Below are positions 13,695-20,781 of a stretch of DNA of 23,673 nucleotides, one piece after another. Below the pieces are notes generated by a model. The model saw only the letters and a program-made list of their open reading frames with translations, was not told where the DNA came from and searched no databases. The first letter of the stretch is position 1. Every line of letters starts with the position of its first letter. The position numbers and the translations under genes were made by a program. The DNA is from Chlamydiota bacterium (GTDB lineage Bacteria; Chlamydiota; Chlamydiia; Chlamydiales; Parachlamydiaceae): positions 1-23,673 of the forward strand of contig JABDGJ010000014.1 of NCBI GenBank assembly GCA_013286075.1, read 5' to 3'.

Positions 13695-15590
13695 TTAATA
13701 ATCAATTCGGTATTTTTGGCCACCCTTTTCAAGCATAATTCGATTTCGAGTAATGCTTATGATACTCATTCCATCGAGATCATCTCCCTCAGATAAAATC
13801 CGTCCATTAATCACCACAGTAAATTTCTGTCCTACTTGTGATTTTCCTATAATTTGGTATTGATCCGTGATGTTAATGACGTCGGGTTCGAGCATTTGTG
13901 TTTTTGTCGTATTTGTTACAATTCGAACACCTGGAATATTTTTAATTTGCGCAATAGCCTTCGCAAATCCTTCAGGCCGATTCTGTGGTACGACACCTGT
14001 CAAAACGACTTCTCCATTATTCATTTTAGGAACGACTTGCAAAAAGCCATTATTTTGTAAAATTTCTGTGACTTTATTAATGACATCTTCTTCTACGACA
14101 ATTTGTCTTGTCAATAAATCTAAATAGGGGAAGTTCAAATTCATGTAAGTGGATAATTGTTCAGCTTGTTTGCGCGTTTGCAAATAACCAGATAAAATAA
14201 ACTGCCCCGCTCTCGGAGAATGAACCGAAATATCATGCCAGGCTGGGTTGTCTGCCAAAATCGAATTCATCTCATGCCATACTGTCTCGTCAATCACGAT
14301 TCCTGTATCATCGATCCCTTTGATGAATTTCAATGCCTGCACATTGAAAAGCAATTGGTTTTTTTCGGCTAAAGTAGCGATGTGCCCAATGAGTAAGATT
14401 GTATCATTTCCTTTGTTAAAGGTATATCGAACGGCAGGGAAGGGATATAGCGCATTTTTGATCAGCTCGTCTGCATGCTCTTCCGTTTGTAGCGCAATTG
14501 GTTCTGATCGAAATAGAGAAGAAGTACCTATTAAGGCTAAAGCAAATAATCCAAGAATGGCAGACAAAATAACGTAATTGACAAACGATTTTTCTTCTTT
14601 TGTTTTTATTGTGGAGTCTACTCTACTCAAAGATTCTTTCATTTCACTTGGCAATTCCCCCTCTTCTTCTTCTTGCGAAGGTGTTTTTCCGTCTTGTTGC
14701 AATACTTTGACAATAGAAGGAAGCAATGGAGAAATAATCGTTTGCATTTCTCCTTCTCGGTCATAAATAATAAAAGAGGTTGTTCCTAAAGTGATAATAG
14801 TCGAAGGAAGGAGTATTTGCTTATGTTCTATTCGAACACCGGCAATCAGAACCCCGTTTCGGCTGTGTAGATCTTCGACAGTGAGCTCATCATCGGAAGA
14901 AATAGAAATTCTCGCATGTTGACGAGAAACACTCGTATCATGAAAGACAATATCATTTGTTTTAGGATCTGTTCCCAAAATGTAATGATTCCCTGTCTTC
15001 ATGTGAAATTCTGCCCCTGCATTTGGGCCACCGACAACTTTTAATAGCCATCTTCCTTCTTCTGCTATTCCAAAATCGATTTCTGCTAATTGTCCTATTT
15101 CTCCCTCTTCGTCCCCAAAAATCGTGTGTTGCGGAGAGGCGAGTATGGGTTCTTCTGTTATGTTTTCTTCTATACTAGTTTGTTCTTTTCCCATGGGTTC
15201 TTCAGGAGGGGGTTGTGTGGTTTCTGGAACAGGTTCTTCTTCTGCAAAAGACAATTCGTAGTCTTCTTCCATCATTTGCGCTTCTGATGCATCATAGTAA
15301 CGAAGCAATTCGCTACCCATTTTCACCGTGTCCCCATTCTCTAATAGATGAGACTCCTCCAATAAAAGGGGTTCTCCATTGATCTCTATTGGATTGGTAT
15401 GACTTACGTTTTGCGCGGTAATTCCTTCAGGGGAGCGTTGTAAAAGAAGGTGTTTTCGAGAAATTTGGGGATCTTCGATTACAAATTGGCATTCTTCAGG
15501 ATTTCGCCCAATAGCCCATTGCTCGCCTTCTTCAAGAGAAAAGCTTAATCCTTGCTGATCGCCCTCTTCAATGACTAACTTCGGAGCCAT
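13695..15590 (-). CDS. sctD: T3SS inner-membrane ring protein SctD (CdsD) with two FHA domains
   Basis: SctD forms the outer of the two inner-membrane rings and contacts the secretin. The 631-aa protein has a first FHA domain (about 15-100, with GR 28-29 and SRKH 44-47), an acidic linker (105-175), and a second FHA domain (about 180-280, with SRQH 222-225 and RNG 244-246). One membrane helix follows (338-358), then a periplasmic part with three BON-like alpha/beta repeats (about 375-565) and a final beta domain (about 572-631). The second FHA has LGT where the phosphate-contacting Arg is usual, while the first keeps Arg29. Two FHA domains are a chlamydial feature; in Chlamydia CdsD is a reported substrate of the kinase PknD. 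It is shorter than C. trachomatis CdsD (about 830 aa). Its ribosome binding site is weak. Confidence 0.94.
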   Translation of the reverse strand: MAPKLVIEEGDQQGLSFSLEEGEQWAIGRNPEECQFVIEDPQISRKHLLLQRSPEGITAQNVSHTNPIEINGEPLLLEESHLLENGDTVKMGSELLRYYDASEAQMMEEDYELSFAEEEPVPETTQPPPEEPMGKEQTSIEENITEEPILASPQHTIFGDEEGEIGQLAEIDFGIAEEGRWLLKVVGGPNAGAEFHMKTGNHYILGTDPKTNDIVFHDTSVSRQHARISISSDDELTVEDLHSRNGVLIAGVRIEHKQILLPSTIITLGTTSFIIYDREGEMQTIISPLLPSIVKVLQQDGKTPSQEEEEGELPSEMKESLSRVDSTIKTKEEKSFVNYVILSAILGLFALALIGTSSLFRSEPIALQTEEHADELIKNALYPFPAVRYTFNKGNDTILLIGHIATLAEKNQLLFNVQALKFIKGIDDTGIVIDETVWHEMNSILADNPAWHDISVHSPRAGQFILSGYLQTRKQAEQLSTYMNLNFPYLDLLTRQIVVEEDVINKVTEILQNNGFLQVVPKMNNGEVVLTGVVPQNRPEGFAKAIAQIKNIPGVRIVTNTTKTQMLEPDVINITDQYQIIGKSQVGQKFTVVINGRILSEGDDLDGMSIISITRNRIMLEKGGQKYRIDY

Positions 15591-15615
15591 AAAACACTAT
15601 GCCTTAGAGGTTTGT

Positions 15616-15627
15616 AAACACCCTCTT
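15616..15627 (-). repeat. Third copy of the 12-bp repeat, between scc4 and sctD
   Basis: AAACACCCTCTT here is identical to the right arm of the 55-bp element at 9991-10045. On the minus strand both copies begin at the stop codon of the upstream gene (TAAGAGGGTGTTT). Here there is no matching second arm, only a short AGAGG/CCTCT pairing, so it may be a decayed or solo copy. Confidence 0.5.
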
Positions 15628-16006
15628 AATTCGAAATTTCCTTTCGCCAAAAATCGAGGACAGTCACAAAATCTTCCAATTTTTCTTTGAAAACTGGATA
15701 AGACCGATTATACTCTAGCTCTAGTGTCAGGGTCAACAACTTCTCATCTTTTGTAAGACCAATAGAGGCTCCCCTGGTCCCGGCTCCAAAAAGATTGGCT
15801 TCCATTACCTTGAGGAAAAAAGAATCCGTATTTTTTTCAGGCCGTTTCCCAATGATTGCCTTGAAGAGAAGCGATCTTTCTTTTTCAAACGCTTCTACTT
15901 CAATGTGATCCGAAAAGGGAAGATGGTAGTGCTTCTCATCGGTCTTCCGAATGATCTCCCCCATCTCTAAATCGCGACCTAATTGGTTGATTAGATTTTC
16001 TAGCAT
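15626..16006 (-). CDS. scc4: Scc4-like (CT663) T3SS chaperone / sigma66 regulator
   Basis: The 126-aa acidic protein has the CesT/Tir-chaperone layout: N-terminal helix, beta strands (DHIEVEAFEKERSLLFKAII), the segment MEANLFGAGTRGASIGLTKD (68-87), a strand LLTLTLELEY, and a C-terminal helix. Its place directly before sctD is that of CT663. In C. trachomatis CT663 is Scc4, which pairs with Scc1 as chaperone for the gatekeeper CopN and also binds sigma66 and RNA polymerase to lower transcription. Its presence as first gene of the apparatus operon could couple secretion activity to transcription. AAGGAA lies 9 bases before the ATG. The dual role here is inferred from the homologue. Confidence 0.85.
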   Translation of the reverse strand: MLENLINQLGRDLEMGEIIRKTDEKHYHLPFSDHIEVEAFEKERSLLFKAIIGKRPEKNTDSFFLKVMEANLFGAGTRGASIGLTKDEKLLTLTLELEYNRSYPVFKEKLEDFVTVLDFWRKEISN

Positions 16007-16052
16007 CTTGAATTTCCTTAAAAGAAAGAAAAAAGATATATTAGACTTCTTT

Positions 16053-16190
16053 TTCTCGTGCCCGCGTGCGTGCCCGTGCCCCTGCCCGAACTTATACCCT
16101 ACGAGCCATTTTGATTACCAAAGTGATTTCAAAATTGGGTTTCTGGCAAACGGCCGGGCAGGGGCAAGGGCACGCATGCGGGCACGAGAA
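16053..16190. repeat. GC-rich inverted repeat with 36-bp arms
   Basis: The arms are 16053-16088 and 16155-16190, with a 66-base spacer. They match at 34 of 36 positions, and one mismatch is a G-T pair on the plus strand. The arms are very GC-rich and built from repeated GTGCCC-like units, in strong contrast to the AT-rich surroundings. The element lies between the CopD-like gene (9 bp from its stop) and scc4. Neither strand has a T-run after the second arm, so it is not a classical intrinsic terminator, although the stem would be extremely stable. A REP/BIME-like or transposable-element-derived repeat is more likely. It separates the translocator operon from the apparatus operon. Confidence 0.8.
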
Positions 16191-16198
16191 GAGGTTCC

Positions 16199-17254
16199 TT
16201 AGTGGCGACCGCCTAATTGGTGCGCCCTATTCACGTCGGCAATTGTACGGGTAATGGAATCAACAAGCTTATCGATCGATCCTTTTGCGTCTTCTTTCGA
16301 TTTGCTTACTCCATCGTAGTATTTGTTATAACTTTGGAGTAGCGCTTCCCTTTTTTGCTTGAGATTTTCGAGCTCTCCTTGCCGTTGCTTAATCAAAGCA
16401 CTCATTACCCCTGCAAACCCCTGTCCTGTTTGTTTTACAGCTTCTGTCTTTGCTTGGGAAGCCATATTTAATTGTTCTCTTCTTCGGTGGATATCTGTAA
16501 GTCGAGACGCTTGTCTTTGGCTGATTTCAGTATTTAATCTTCTATAATTCGTTTTTTCGGCATTTGTAAAAAGATCAGCATTTGGGTCATTATCGTTTAA
16601 TAAGGCATTTCTTGTTGCGGTCTCGCCCACAGCTTCCTGAGTCCTTAGAAGACGATCTGTAGCGTTAGTTTTTACAGCATCTCTATCGGCTGTTGTTTGG
16701 TTAATTGCTTCTTGCATTTCTCTGTCGGCAGCGCCTTCATTGGCAATAACCTGATAAGCTTGCACGCCCGACATACCGGCGCTGAAAAAAGCCATGGAAG
16801 CGTTGATGTATTGTTCTTCCGCTTCTTTGTTTTTGATGTCTTGTGCGGTTGCAGCATTTTGTTTTCCCATTTCGTACATTTCGTTCCGAATTTGCGTTTC
16901 TAATTTTCCTTGGGTGTAATGGGTATCTCTCTGCATGAGCATAAGCTGTGACATGACATTCATAAAATCGACAAGAGAAGAGGATTTGGAAAACCAAGGA
17001 TTGTTCACTACTTCTTGCTGTGCTTTTTGCGTTTCTCCAGCGCCGTGGATACCCGGAACAGGAATAGAAGGCATTTCTGATTGTGTCGGTAAAGCTCCAG
17101 AATCTTCTTTTTCGTACGGCTGTACAACATCTCTTACAGGCATATCAGCAAATTTCACGTTTTGATCCATGGGATCAACTTTGTGAATTTCTGATCTTTC
17201 CGCACCATATCCATATTCGCTCGGAATTTTATCTCCCAATGGATTTTTATTCAT
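16199..17254 (-). CDS. copD: CopD-like minor translocator (SctB)
   Basis: The assignment rests on its place after an LcrH-type chaperone and the CopB-like gene, and on the layout of YopD/CopD proteins. It has a polar Pro-rich N-terminus (1-90), one moderately hydrophobic helix (about 150-171, containing ASMAFFSAGMSGVQAYQVIA), a long Gln/Asn/Ala-rich helical middle, and an amphipathic coiled-coil C-terminus (about 285-350). There is no signal peptide. At 351 aa it is shorter than Chlamydia CopD (about 440) and CopD2 (about 410). With CopB it would form the pore in the host membrane. GAGG lies 8 bases before the ATG. It is the last gene of the translocator operon, only 9 bp from the GC-rich inverted repeat. 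Confidence 0.78.
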   Translation of the reverse strand: MNKNPLGDKIPSEYGYGAERSEIHKVDPMDQNVKFADMPVRDVVQPYEKEDSGALPTQSEMPSIPVPGIHGAGETQKAQQEVVNNPWFSKSSSLVDFMNVMSQLMLMQRDTHYTQGKLETQIRNEMYEMGKQNAATAQDIKNKEAEEQYINASMAFFSAGMSGVQAYQVIANEGAADREMQEAINQTTADRDAVKTNATDRLLRTQEAVGETATRNALLNDNDPNADLFTNAEKTNYRRLNTEISQRQASRLTDIHRRREQLNMASQAKTEAVKQTGQGFAGVMSALIKQRQGELENLKQKREALLQSYNKYYDGVSKSKEDAKGSIDKLVDSITRTIADVNRAHQLGGRH

Positions 17255-17270
17255 ATGATACCTCTATGTA

Positions 17271-17849
17271 TTATCCTTTAATTTCTTTATGAATTTTTAT
17301 CTCAGAATCTTTCGATTCGATATGTTTTAACTCTAATTCGATTTTTTCTTTCAAATCGTGGTATTTGGGATTCCCTTTTGCTAAGCGATACGCTTCATCC
17401 AATGCATTTTCTGCTATTGTGGGATGCTTTTCCTTTAGAAAACAGTCGTATAAATGATAAAAGGGGATCGGATCGGTTCTATCCATCGATGCGTAAATCA
17501 TGTAGTAAGCCGCTGCTTCTACGTAATTTTTCTCAAAATGGAGTGCTGCCGCAATGGCAAATGGATATCTTTTATCTTCCGGATGAAGTGTCTGTAAAAT
17601 TCGAAAAGTAGAAAGTGCTTCCTTATATTTTCCACTTTGAAATAGCTGATACCCATGTTGATAGATCACTTCCAACATATCAGGAGTCAAACGCAATGAT
17701 TCATATAAAGTGCTTCCTTCTTTCATTTTTTCAATTGCCTCTCGAAATAAAGCTTTTTCTTTCACTGAAGCAGTCTTTTCCAATTTTTGCACAATGGTAT
17801 CGATATCGAAATCATTTCTCTCTAGACGGCTAGTTTCTTCGTTTGTCAT
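17271..17849 (-). CDS. LcrH/SycD-type translocator chaperone (copy 2)
   Basis: The 192-aa protein has three tandem TPR-like motifs (about 50-165). These include YQHGYQLFQSGKYKEALSTF, the segment LHPEDKRYPFAIAAALHF, and DPIPFYHLYDCFLKEK, which closely follow the SycD/LcrH/SicA consensus. Such class II chaperones bind the N-terminal regions of the hydrophobic translocators and keep them soluble before export. It sits between the CopB-like and CopD-like genes, 13 and 16 bp from its neighbours, so it probably serves the CopD-like protein, or both. The N-terminal 45 residues are an added charged helix. In Chlamydia the matching proteins are Scc2 and Scc3; I cannot say which is the closer relative. 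Confidence 0.9.
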   Translation of the reverse strand: MTNEETSRLERNDFDIDTIVQKLEKTASVKEKALFREAIEKMKEGSTLYESLRLTPDMLEVIYQHGYQLFQSGKYKEALSTFRILQTLHPEDKRYPFAIAAALHFEKNYVEAAAYYMIYASMDRTDPIPFYHLYDCFLKEKHPTIAENALDEAYRLAKGNPKYHDLKEKIELELKHIESKDSEIKIHKEIKG

Positions 17850-17862
17850 AAGTATGCCTCCA

Positions 17863-19686
17863 TTACGCTTGGGTGTATAAATTAGTTACATTGTCCCGCG
17901 ATGTTCCGAGTAAGTCGTTGAGTGTTTCTTGCAGAGACACCATCCAATCGCCTTGGGATGCCAAATCCGACTGAAGATTTTGCAATAATTGCTCCAACAC
18001 TCGAATCAATGCTTGTGTCAAGTCTTCTGCAAGCTCCACTTCGCCAAGAGCTTCGAGCAATCTTTTCAATTCAAGACCTAGCTTTCCACGAGAAATTGAT
18101 TCATACATTTGCATGGATGTTCCTGTCATACGCAAAGAAGTTTGGAAAACGGCCAGACCTGATTGCAATTTATTGGCTCCCACAAACATCCCTTTCACAT
18201 TTCCTGCCTCGTTAGCAAGTCCTCTTCCAAAATCCTGCACATTATTGACAATTCCTCTTGGGAGACCTTTTACAGACTGGGCAGCTCGGTCCATAACTCC
18301 CTGTAGATTTTGATTTGCCTCCTGCAAAGCTGCTGCTCCATCGTTGTTTGGAGGAGGTTGCGGTCTAGTTTTCGAAGCATAAGAGACCGCAGCCAATACG
18401 GCAAGCATGGTGAGAACCATGGCAATCATTTCAACAATCATTTTTGCTTTTGCATCATCTTTGCTAATTGCCCCTGATTGAATAAGAGAAGAACTGACCA
18501 ATTCTGGAAAAACGTTACTCGACATCACTGCCATAATAGAGGTTTGGATCGCAATTTGTTTCCCTGTTTCTGTAATCGCTTGTCTTGCCACTTGTGAAGT
18601 GATATTTGCTGCGATACTTCCACCACCCACAACCAAAGCACAGGCCAATACAACAATAGCTGCAGCGATAAGAAGGGCTTTCATTCCAGCTCTTGCTAAG
18701 ACGTTGTCGTCCCCTGGAAACCAAGACTCCAATGCATTATTTAAAGCGGTCATCAAATTTTGCGTAAGACCTGTTTCTCCGTCGACAATGCTGTATGTAG
18801 TCATCGCTGTTCCCACAGCCACACCTGCAATGATGATTCCTATTCCCACTCCGCCGAAAATGGATAGAGCCGCTCCGACAATGACAGTAAGGGCAGAAAT
18901 CACGGGACCAAAGATTTTAAAAAACTTCGAAAGTTTTTCTTGGCTCCGTTTCTTCTCTTCCATTTCCATTCGTTCTTTTTTTGCTTTTTCCAGATTTTCG
19001 AGACGCGCTTTCACTTGATCGAATTTTAAAGAAGAAACTTTTTCTGTAATCTCGGCATCTTGCAACTGCAATTCTTGGAGCAATTCTTTTAAACCTCGAA
19101 TCGCTTCGGCTAATGTTTTCAGGTAATCACCTTGACTCCTCCCTTCACTGGTATTTGGTAAGGTCAATATCACCTTATTCATCGCAGATTCGATGTGGGT
19201 GGTTAAATCTTCTAAATTAGAAAGAACCATTTGCGATTCTTCTTCTGCAACAGCTTGTGGTGTTACAATTTCTGTCACAGAGTAATCTTTCATTTTTTTT
19301 CGAATGTCTCGTACGATTTGCGCAAGTCTTGGATCTTGGATTTCTTTTCCCTGCAATAAAGCCTCAGATACCGCTTCCTCTTCTTCTGCATTGAGTTCAT
19401 ATTCTTCGAGCAAGGGAAGAGCCTGCTTGGAATAAAAATTTTGTATCACTCGTTGTTCTGGAATTCCGATTCCTTTTTCTCCTGCCTTAGTGGGCTGAGG
19501 AAGCACGGCCATTTGCGCGGAAGCACCGTAAGAAAAAGATGAGGCAGCAGCTTGCCCAGAAGCACTCATCGCATCTTTATACACAGGTAAAGGTACACCA
19601 GCGGCTTCTGTTCCTTTTACTCCCTCTCCCTGTGGGGTGGGGTAAGAAGGTAGAATAGGAGATAATGAAGGATCATTTAAATTCAT
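17863..19686 (-). CDS. copB: CopB-like major hydrophobic translocator (SctE)
   Basis: The 607-aa protein has the YopB/IpaB/CopB layout: a polar N-terminus (1-95), an amphipathic coiled-coil (about 195-255), and two or three hydrophobic segments (about 261-297, 336-362 and 414-437). A helical C-terminus follows. The first hydrophobic segment is Gly-rich (SIFGGVGIGIIIAGVAVG), as in this family. There is no signal peptide; export is through the injectisome. It would insert in the host membrane with the CopD-like protein to form the translocon pore. Its ATG overlaps the stop of the upstream LcrH-type gene (ATGA), a sign of translational coupling between chaperone and client. It is longer than Chlamydia CopB (about 490 aa). 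Confidence 0.9.
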   Translation of the reverse strand: MNLNDPSLSPILPSYPTPQGEGVKGTEAAGVPLPVYKDAMSASGQAAASSFSYGASAQMAVLPQPTKAGEKGIGIPEQRVIQNFYSKQALPLLEEYELNAEEEEAVSEALLQGKEIQDPRLAQIVRDIRKKMKDYSVTEIVTPQAVAEEESQMVLSNLEDLTTHIESAMNKVILTLPNTSEGRSQGDYLKTLAEAIRGLKELLQELQLQDAEITEKVSSLKFDQVKARLENLEKAKKERMEMEEKKRSQEKLSKFFKIFGPVISALTVIVGAALSIFGGVGIGIIIAGVAVGTAMTTYSIVDGETGLTQNLMTALNNALESWFPGDDNVLARAGMKALLIAAAIVVLACALVVGGGSIAANITSQVARQAITETGKQIAIQTSIMAVMSSNVFPELVSSSLIQSGAISKDDAKAKMIVEMIAMVLTMLAVLAAVSYASKTRPQPPPNNDGAAALQEANQNLQGVMDRAAQSVKGLPRGIVNNVQDFGRGLANEAGNVKGMFVGANKLQSGLAVFQTSLRMTGTSMQMYESISRGKLGLELKRLLEALGEVELAEDLTQALIRVLEQLLQNLQSDLASQGDWMVSLQETLNDLLGTSRDNVTNLYTQA

Positions 19687-20198
19687 ACTGATTTTTCCTC
19701 TTGTCTCACACCTAAGTGTTTTTTTATACTTTCTAAAGTCATCAAGGAACGTTCCTTGACTTTGCCAAATTCTGGCTTATTTCCTGCTAGATCAACCGCC
19801 ATTTCCAAGGAAATCATTGCCGATATCTCATCCTTTTGTTGGATAAAGCAGTCGGAGGTGTGGTAATGTGGAATAGGACTTATCGGATCGAGAGCAGCGC
19901 ATAATGTATAAGTCTGGATCGCATTATCATAATCTTTAAGCATGTGAAAACAAGCAGCCAGCCCTAACATATATTTTGATTCCATCGGATTCAGCAAGAC
20001 AAGAATTCGAAATAGATGCACTCCCTCGTCATATTTCCCTGTGTTATATAACCGATATCCTTGGGCATATATGCTTTCGAGATAATCATCTTGCACCCCT
20101 ATCGCCTCTTTTGGAGTTGCTTTTTGCGTAAATATTTTTTCGGCGATTTGAGCAAATTCTTTTTCTATTTCTTTTTTATCCGATTCTTTTGCACTCAT
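19683..20198 (-). CDS. LcrH/SycD-type translocator chaperone (copy 1)
   Basis: The 171-aa TPR protein is closely related to the gene at 17271-17849. Shared segments include YRLYNTGKYDEGVHLFRIL, a run with LLNPMESKYMLGLAACFHM, and DPISPIPHYHTSDCFIQQKD. The length matches typical SycD proteins (160-170 aa). It overlaps the CopB-like start by 4 bp, so that protein is its most likely client. It lies 11 bp downstream of the 180-aa gene, in the same operon. Two such chaperones in one operon, each preceding a translocator gene, suggest one chaperone per translocator here, whereas in Yersinia one LcrH serves both. Confidence 0.92.
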   Translation of the reverse strand: MSAKESDKKEIEKEFAQIAEKIFTQKATPKEAIGVQDDYLESIYAQGYRLYNTGKYDEGVHLFRILVLLNPMESKYMLGLAACFHMLKDYDNAIQTYTLCAALDPISPIPHYHTSDCFIQQKDEISAMISLEMAVDLAGNKPEFGKVKERSLMTLESIKKHLGVRQEEKSV

Positions 20199-20209
20199 GC
20201 ATTCCTCCG

Positions 20210-20752
20210 TTAACGGAACAGTTGCGACATCAGTCTTTTATTGATCTCGAGCAAATTGTCAAAGAGAGAAGAGAATGGATTGTCTTTGCGAGTATTGATA
20301 TCTGCTTGGACGCTCTTTTGTTTATCTTGCACAACACCCTCATTTGCTCGAACATTCTCCATATAATTACTAAAGGCATTATTCATGTCTTGCCGTACAG
20401 TATTGTCATCAGGAGCTCCTGGTTGTCCTTTCATAAGCACCGGAATTTTTGATTTCAGATCCATATATGCTCGTTGCAAATCTCCTAAATTGCTTAATTT
20501 CTTCGCTTCAGCAACAGATACATCTTGCATGGTTTCTGTCAAAGCAATCAGAAGATTGAGTATTCGATTGGTGACAGCTCCATCTGAACCAATTTGGCTC
20601 TCCCAAAACGAAATATATTCGTCTAGACCAACAGCAAGAGAATTATCATCTCCAGCATCTTCTATCGGTTTTTGCAAAACAGGGGGTTGTGTTTCTACTT
20701 CTTTAATGGGATAACTTGCCCCTTGGCCGCTCACTTGACTTGTATGATTCAT
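20210..20752 (-). CDS. Unknown T3SS-linked helical protein (180 aa)
   Basis: Not recognised by sequence. It is hydrophilic, with no signal peptide or membrane segment. A polar, Pro/Gln-rich N-terminus (1-40) is followed by mostly helical sequence, for example NRILNLLIALTETMQDVSVA, and it ends in a basic amphipathic helix (LFDNLLEINKRLMSQLFR). It lies between the 407-aa gene and an LcrH-type chaperone, with gaps of 29 and 11 bp. The place and features are those of a small secreted T3SS protein. In Chlamydia a small gene (CT577) likewise lies next to lcrH and copB, and this might be its counterpart, but I cannot confirm that by alignment. Confidence 0.7.
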   Translation of the reverse strand: MNHTSQVSGQGASYPIKEVETQPPVLQKPIEDAGDDNSLAVGLDEYISFWESQIGSDGAVTNRILNLLIALTETMQDVSVAEAKKLSNLGDLQRAYMDLKSKIPVLMKGQPGAPDDNTVRQDMNNAFSNYMENVRANEGVVQDKQKSVQADINTRKDNPFSSLFDNLLEINKRLMSQLFR

Positions 20753-20781
20753 ATATATATTCCTACATTACAATGTTTTTT

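Noticed and set aside
16053..16190. GC-rich inverted repeat as an ordinary intrinsic terminator
   Set aside because: No T-run follows the second arm on either strand, and the 66-base spacer is too long for a classical terminator loop.
15951..16254. Plus-strand frames rich in Cys-Pro or Arg-Ala across the GC-rich inverted repeat
   Set aside because: The unusual composition comes from translating the GTGCCC repeats. There is no ribosome binding site, and the frames overlap scc4 and the CopD-like gene on the other strand.
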